64,000 bases of DNA from assembly GCF_900157385.1 (NCBI RefSeq), contig NZ_LT717697.1, forward strand, positions 1 to 64,000. The letters run 5' to 3'. Numbering within the stretch: the stretch's first letter is position 1; each line of letters begins with the position of its first letter. The translations under genes and the position numbers were made by a program. Shown here piece by piece: positions 59,911-64,000 of the stretch. The notes under the pieces are model-generated. The model did no database searches. It was not told the DNA's origin and saw only the letters and a list, made by a program, of their open reading frames with translations. Origin of the DNA: Mycobacterium terramassiliense (GTDB taxonomy: Bacteria; Actinomycetota; Actinomycetes; Mycobacteriales; Mycobacteriaceae).

Positions 59911-60600
59911 TCAGCAGCGAAACGCCGCGCCGACACCGTCCGGTGGCGGCGCCGACTTCAGGCAACCGAACGGCTGGATGCCGGCGGTCGCGAACCGCAC
60001 CGCCGACTGGTGGGCGTAGTTCACGCAGAGCAGCCCGGATTGGTCGGCGCGGCACCGGTAGTCGCCGAACGACAACGAATCCCCGCCCGCCAGCTCGGGT
60101 CCATTGCCGTTGAGGAACGGACCCGGATCGGCGCGCGCCGACCCGACCTGCAGGTTCGTTCCGTCGAAGTCGACCCAGCCGCCCTTCCAGTCGCCGTAGG
60201 CGGTGTCGGGGCGCGGCGGGGGATTGGTCAGGCTCACCAGGCAGGCCAGCGCACCGCCGGTGTGCTTGACATCGGTCATGCAGGAAACTTTGCCGCCCTG
60301 GGCGGTCAGGGCGATGTCGTTGCCGAGCGGAGTGGTGGCGCCCTCCCGCGTCGCGCTGTGATAGCCGCTCGGGTCGGCGGGGTGACCTGCCTCGATCCAG
60401 GCGACGACGTCGGAGATCGCGGCGCCCGAGGCCGGCGCACCGGCCGGTGCCGGCGGTTTGCTGCCCGACGGCGCGGTGGTCGTCGGGGCGGCGCCTGCCG
60501 AGCTCTCTGGGGTGGTTTGTGGCCGTCCCGCGTTGTCGCCGGCCGGGTGAGAGCATCCGGCGACCAGCAACGTGACTGCGACCAGCGCGGCGATCCGCAT
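59911..60600 (-). CDS. lppI: Lipoprotein LppI-like
   Basis: The product is 229 residues with a lipoprotein signal: MRIAALVAVTLLVAGCSHPAG, where LVAGC is the lipobox and the cysteine (about residue 16) is the lipidated residue. A proline/threonine-rich linker (about residues 20-60) leads to a folded domain with four more cysteines. It sits beside lipT, the place of lppI (Rv2046) in M. tuberculosis. The product is exported and anchored to the cell membrane, and it should be a substrate of Lnt encoded in this window. Its function is unknown. Confidence 0.82.
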   Translation of the reverse strand: MRIAALVAVTLLVAGCSHPAGDNAGRPQTTPESSAGAAPTTTAPSGSKPPAPAGAPASGAAISDVVAWIEAGHPADPSGYHSATREGATTPLGNDIALTAQGGKVSCMTDVKHTGGALACLVSLTNPPPRPDTAYGDWKGGWVDFDGTNLQVGSARADPGPFLNGNGPELAGGDSLSFGDYRCRADQSGLLCVNYAHQSAVRFATAGIQPFGCLKSAPPPDGVGAAFRC

Positions 60601-60679
60601 CCCGCCAGGCTAACCGCCACGCCCGGGGTTCGGCCGCTGCCCGCGCGATACGGGCACACTGTCAGCTACCGTCACTGGT

Positions 60680-62145
60680 ATGCATGAGCGCACCATCCGC
60701 GCCCGTACGACCGCCGGCACCGTCGAAGGCTTCACCCGCGATGGCGTAAACCGCTGGCGATCCATCCCCCGCAGCCCGCGCCGCCGTGGTCGGGTGTGCG
60801 GCACTGCCACGGCTTCACCAGCTGCGCGCCCCAGCAACGCCGCTACACGCTGCTCGGCGTCGGGCGCTACCAGCCCATGAGCGAGGACTGCCTCACCCTC
60901 AACGTCGTCACGCCGGAAGTCCCCTCCGACAAGCCGTTACCGGTGATGGTCTTCGTCCACGGCGGCGGCTACATCCTGGGCAGCTCGGCCACGCCGCTGT
61001 ACGACGGGGCGGCGCTGGCGCGCCGCGGCTGTGTGTACGTGTCGGTCAACTACCGACTGGGCGCCCTGGGATGCCTGGACCTGTCGTCGCTGTCGACCCC
61101 CGAGATCACCATCGACAGCAACCTCTACCTACGAGACCTGGTGCTGGCGCTGCAGTGGGTCCGCGATAACATCGCCGAATTCGGCGGGGACCCGGCCAAG
61201 GTCACCATCTTCGGGGAGAGTGCGGGCGCGCACATCACCGCCACCCTGCTGGCGGTGCCCGCGGCCGAAGGCCTGTTCGCCCAGGCCATTTCGGAAAGCC
61301 CGGCCTCGGGCATGGTGCGGTCGCGGGAAACGGCGGCCGAGTTCGCGACGCGCTTCGCCCGCCTGCTCGGCGCCCGCCGGCAGGACGCGGCCACCGCGTT
61401 GCTGCGCGCGTCCGCGGCGCAGTTTGTCGAGACCCAGCACCGGCTGATCGACCAGGGCATGGAGAACAGGCTCGGCGCCTTCCCGATCGGCCCGGTTTTC
61501 GGCGACGACGTGCTGCCCGTGGACCCGGTCGAGGCGATGCGGACCGGCCGCGCGCATCGGGTGCCGCTGATCGTGGGCACCAACGCCGAAGAGGGCCGCC
61601 TGTTCACCCGCTTCCTGCGCATGCTGCCGACGAACGAGTCGATGATCGAAGAGCTGCTGGCCGACACGGAACCCGCTGCCCGCGAACGCATCACCGCCGC
61701 GTACCCCGACTACCCGGCACCGTCGGCCTGCATCCAGCTCGGCGGCGACTTCGCGTTCAGCTCGGCGGCCTGGCAGATCGCCGAGGCCCACGGCCGGCAC
61801 GCGCCGACGTATCTGTACCGGTACGACTACGCCCCGCGGACGCTGCGCTGGTCGGGCCTGGGCGCCACGCATGCCACCGAGCTGCTGGCGGTCTTCGACG
61901 TCTATCGCACCCGGTTCGGTGCGCTGCTGACCGCGGCCGCGGATCGACGCGCGGCGCTGCGGGTCAGCAACCACGTGCAGCGGCGGTGGCGGTCCTTCAG
62001 CCGCACCGGGTCGCCGGGTGACGACTGGCCGGCCTACACCCCGGACGACCGCGCCGTCATGGTGTTCGACCACAAGAGCCGGATCGAGTTCGATCCGCAC
62101 CCCCATCGCCGGATGGCGTGGGACGGCTTCTCACTGGCGCGTTGA
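60680..62145 (+). pseudogene. lipT: lipT-like carboxylesterase with deletion and frameshift
   Basis: The start (MHERTIRARTTAGTVEGFTR, then RWRSIP) is in one frame from 60680, while the rest (PQPAPPWSGVRHCHGF onward) is in another. Every type B carboxylesterase has a YARPPVGxLRF-like segment between those parts; it is absent. The frame change and lost length fit a deletion of about 37 or 40 bases near 60766-60772, within a run of C. Downstream the body is intact: HGGGYILGS oxyanion loop, FGESAGAH nucleophile, NAEEGRLF and the ATHATELL histidine region. Translation could begin at GTG 60796, but the product would lack the N-terminal strands. An assembly error is less likely than a real deletion of that size. 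Confidence 0.72.
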
Positions 62146-62163
62146 ACTGGCACGCTGTCCGTC

Positions 62164-64000
62164 ATGCATGCCGACACTGAGCAAGTCATCGAACGACCCG
62201 GCGACCTCACGGCCGCCTGGTTGGCCGCCGCGATCGGCACGGGGCCCCTGGCCGACTTCGCCGTGGACCGCATCGGCACCGGCCAGATGAGCGAGTGCTA
62301 CCGCGTCCGGCTCACCTACGCCGACGCCGACCCCGGGGGGCCCGAGTCGGTGGTGCTGAAGGTCGCGGCGTCCGACCCGGTGAGCCGGCAGACGGGGTCG
62401 GCGCTGGGGCTCTACGAACGCGAGGTCCGCTTCTACGGCGACGTCGCGCCACGCCTGGGCGGGCCGATCGCGCCCTGCTATCACGCCGCTGTCGACACCG
62501 CGACGGGCGCGTTCGACCTGTTGCTCGGCGACGCGGGACCCGCCGTTGTCGGCGACGAAATCGCCGGTGCGACAAGCGAACAGGCCCGCCTCGGCGTAGT
62601 CGAGTTGGGGCGGCTGCACGGCCCGCTGCTCGGCGACGCGTCGCTGGCCGACGCGCCGTGGCTCAACCGCGACTCGCCGCTCAACCAGGCGATGATCGCC
62701 CCGTTGTACGCCGGCTTCATCGAGCGCTACGGCGAGGAGATCGCGCCCGAGCACCGCGTCGTGTGCGAACGCCTGGTGGCCGCGTTCGACGGCTACCTCG
62801 CGCAGGAGTCTGTGGAGGACCGGATCCGGGGCCTGGTGCACGGCGACTACCGGCTGGACAACATGTTGTTCGGCACCGCCGGGGCCGACCGCCCGCTGAC
62901 CGTCGTCGATTGGCAGACCGTGTCCTGGGGGCCGGCGCTGACGGACCTGGCGTACTTCCTCGGCTGCGCGCTGCGTACGCAGGACCGCCGGGAGCGCTAT
63001 GACGAATTGCTGCACGCCTACCACGAGGCGCTGGGGCCGGCGGCGCCGATCAGCCTCGCCGACGTCGCCGAAGGGGTCCGGCGCCAAAGCTTTTTCGGCG
63101 TGATGATGGCGATCGTCTCGTCGATGCTGGTGGAGCGCACCGACCGTGGCGACCGGATGTTCATGACGATGCTGGAACGCAACTGCGACCACGTGCTCGA
63201 CACCGACGCGCTGGCGACGCTGCCCGACGCGGCAACGGCGGAGCCGCTGCGGCCGGCGGAGGAGGACGAACTCGCCCACAGCCCGACCGCGGAACCGCTG
63301 TGGAGCGAAAGCTGGTATGCCGACTTCGCCGATGCGGCACAGGGATTGGGCGGCTGGTTCCGCATCGGCCTGATCGCCAACCGGCGCACGGCTTTGGTGC
63401 ACGCGCTGCTATGCGGGCCCGGCCTGCCGACCGTCGCCGTCGATGCCGAAGTGCCGCTGCCGGAGGACCCGTGGCTGTTGCGCACCGACGAACTCGAGGT
63501 CGGCCACGGTGCCGCCGCGCCGCTGGAGGCCTACCGCGTCGACGTGCGGGCGCGGGCCCAGGCGTACCCCGACCCGTCGGCGTTGCTGCGCGGCGAGCCG
63601 GGAACCCCGGTCGAGATGACGATGAATCTGGTGTGGGCCACCGACGGCACCCCGTACCAGTATCGCGTCACGACGCGCTACGAAATCCCGTGCACCGTCA
63701 CGGGAACCGTCACGGTCGACGACAAGAGCTACCGCGTCGACGCGGTGCCCGGGCAGCGCGACCACTCCTGGGGGGTGCGCGACTGGTGGAGCATGGACTG
63801 GATCTGGAGCGCGCTGCACCTCGACGACGGCACCCACCTGCACGGCGTGAACATCCGCATCCCGGGCGCGCCGGCGTTCAGCATCGGCTACACCCAGGAC
63901 GCCGGCGGAAACATCGTTGAGCTGGATACCGTCGCCTCCCGGGAAGCCTTCGGCGACAACGGATTACCGCTGAAAGCGACGCTCGACCTCAACCCGGGCG
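62164..64000 (+). CDS. Aminoglycoside phosphotransferase-like protein with C-terminal lipocalin-like domain, 3' end cut
   Basis: At least 612 residues are encoded, and the frame is open to the window end. The N-terminal 345 residues are a kinase-like fold: GLVHGDYRLDNMLFG (about residue 224) is the catalytic loop and TVVDWQTVSWGP the metal-binding DWQ motif, as in APH/choline kinase-like proteins common beside lipid catabolic genes. The C-terminal part (from about 380) is a beta-rich domain with PGQRDHSWGVRDWWSMDWIW, like that of DUF7064/AttH-type proteins. Fusion of the two is notable. The ATG at 62164 is the first good start and lies 18 bases after lipT. The phosphate acceptor is unknown. 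Confidence 0.82.
   Translation, partial: MHADTEQVIERPGDLTAAWLAAAIGTGPLADFAVDRIGTGQMSECYRVRLTYADADPGGPESVVLKVAASDPVSRQTGSALGLYEREVRFYGDVAPRLGGPIAPCYHAAVDTATGAFDLLLGDAGPAVVGDEIAGATSEQARLGVVELGRLHGPLLGDASLADAPWLNRDSPLNQAMIAPLYAGFIERYGEEIAPEHRVVCERLVAAFDGYLAQESVEDRIRGLVHGDYRLDNMLFGTAGADRPLTVVDWQTVSWGPALTDLAYFLGCALRTQDRRERYDELLHAYHEALGPAAPISLADVAEGVRRQSFFGVMMAIVSSMLVERTDRGDRMFMTMLERNCDHVLDTDALATLPDAATAEPLRPAEEDELAHSPTAEPLWSESWYADFADAAQGLGGWFRIGLIANRRTALVHALLCGPGLPTVAVDAEVPLPEDPWLLRTDELEVGHGAAAPLEAYRVDVRARAQAYPDPSALLRGEPGTPVEMTMNLVWATDGTPYQYRVTTRYEIPCTVTGTVTVDDKSYRVDAVPGQRDHSWGVRDWWSMDWIWSALHLDDGTHLHGVNIRIPGAPAFSIGYTQDAGGNIVELDTVASREAFGDNGLPLKATLDLNPG

Overview
The window is high-GC actinobacterial DNA. 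Gene content and order point to a slow-growing Mycobacterium, possibly of the M. avium complex type; the species is inference. The block Rv2061c-like protein, DLH hydrolase, FxsA, amidohydrolase, Lnt, Ppm1, RbpA, Rv2049c-like protein, Pks12, Rv2047c-like protein, and further on LppI and LipT, matches the rbpA-pks12-lipT neighbourhood of M. tuberculosis. It is interrupted by a large accessory insertion at about 46.6-59 kb.

Layout: (1) 1-4266 is a visibly less GC-rich segment with a glycosyltransferase (cut by the window start), a TylF-type O-methyltransferase and a second SAM methyltransferase, probably a surface-glycan or glycolipid decoration segment. (2) 4531-8122 is an mmpS-mmpL pair behind a promoter carrying a CsoR/RicR-like CCC/GGG palindrome. 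(3) 8097-18466 holds cobalamin genes: cobG-cobH-cobIJ on the minus strand and cobN on the plus strand, with an FAD oxidoreductase/SnoaL fusion, an SDR and a small alpha/beta hydrolase between them. (4) 18482-22335 is a minus-strand operon of a DUF1214 protein, a sulfotransferase, a TetR regulator and an SDR. (5) 22546-31142 is core: an F420/PPOX-type protein, a DJ-1/PfpI protein, a secreted protein, dienelactone hydrolase, FxsA, amidohydrolase, separate lnt and ppm1, rbpA and a zinc-ribbon-like protein. (6) 31432-46549 is pks12, a two-module mycoketide synthase of 4171 residues, followed by an unusual epimerase/PEP-utiliser-swivel fusion.

(7) 46569-58989 is the most interesting part. A minus-strand operon combines two near-duplicate AveC-like integral membrane proteins, a MoxR-family (CbbQ/NorQ) AAA+ ATPase, a von Willebrand A (CbbO/NorD-like) protein, two tiny membrane proteins of 34 and 42 residues with good ribosome-binding sites, a single-span membrane protein and a VOC protein. 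Next to it are TetR regulators, SDRs (one with the mycofactocin-coupled signature), DapB-like oxidoreductases and a P450-SDR operon. Three copies of a palindrome YTGAC-N4-GTCAG sit at the promoters of this locus and probably define one regulon. The working model is a membrane enzyme system, assembled or activated by the MoxR/vWA pair, that feeds a P450/SDR/mycofactocin pathway for a lipophilic, perhaps cyclic or terpenoid-like, substrate.

(8) 58993-64000 returns to core: a coiled-coil membrane protein, the lipoprotein LppI, a lipT with a deletion/frameshift near its start, and a kinase-like protein running off the window end.

No tRNA, rRNA, CRISPR array, cobalamin riboswitch or intact insertion sequence was recognised. 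Two genes show internal deletions (the DapB-like gene at 52011 and lipT at 60680).
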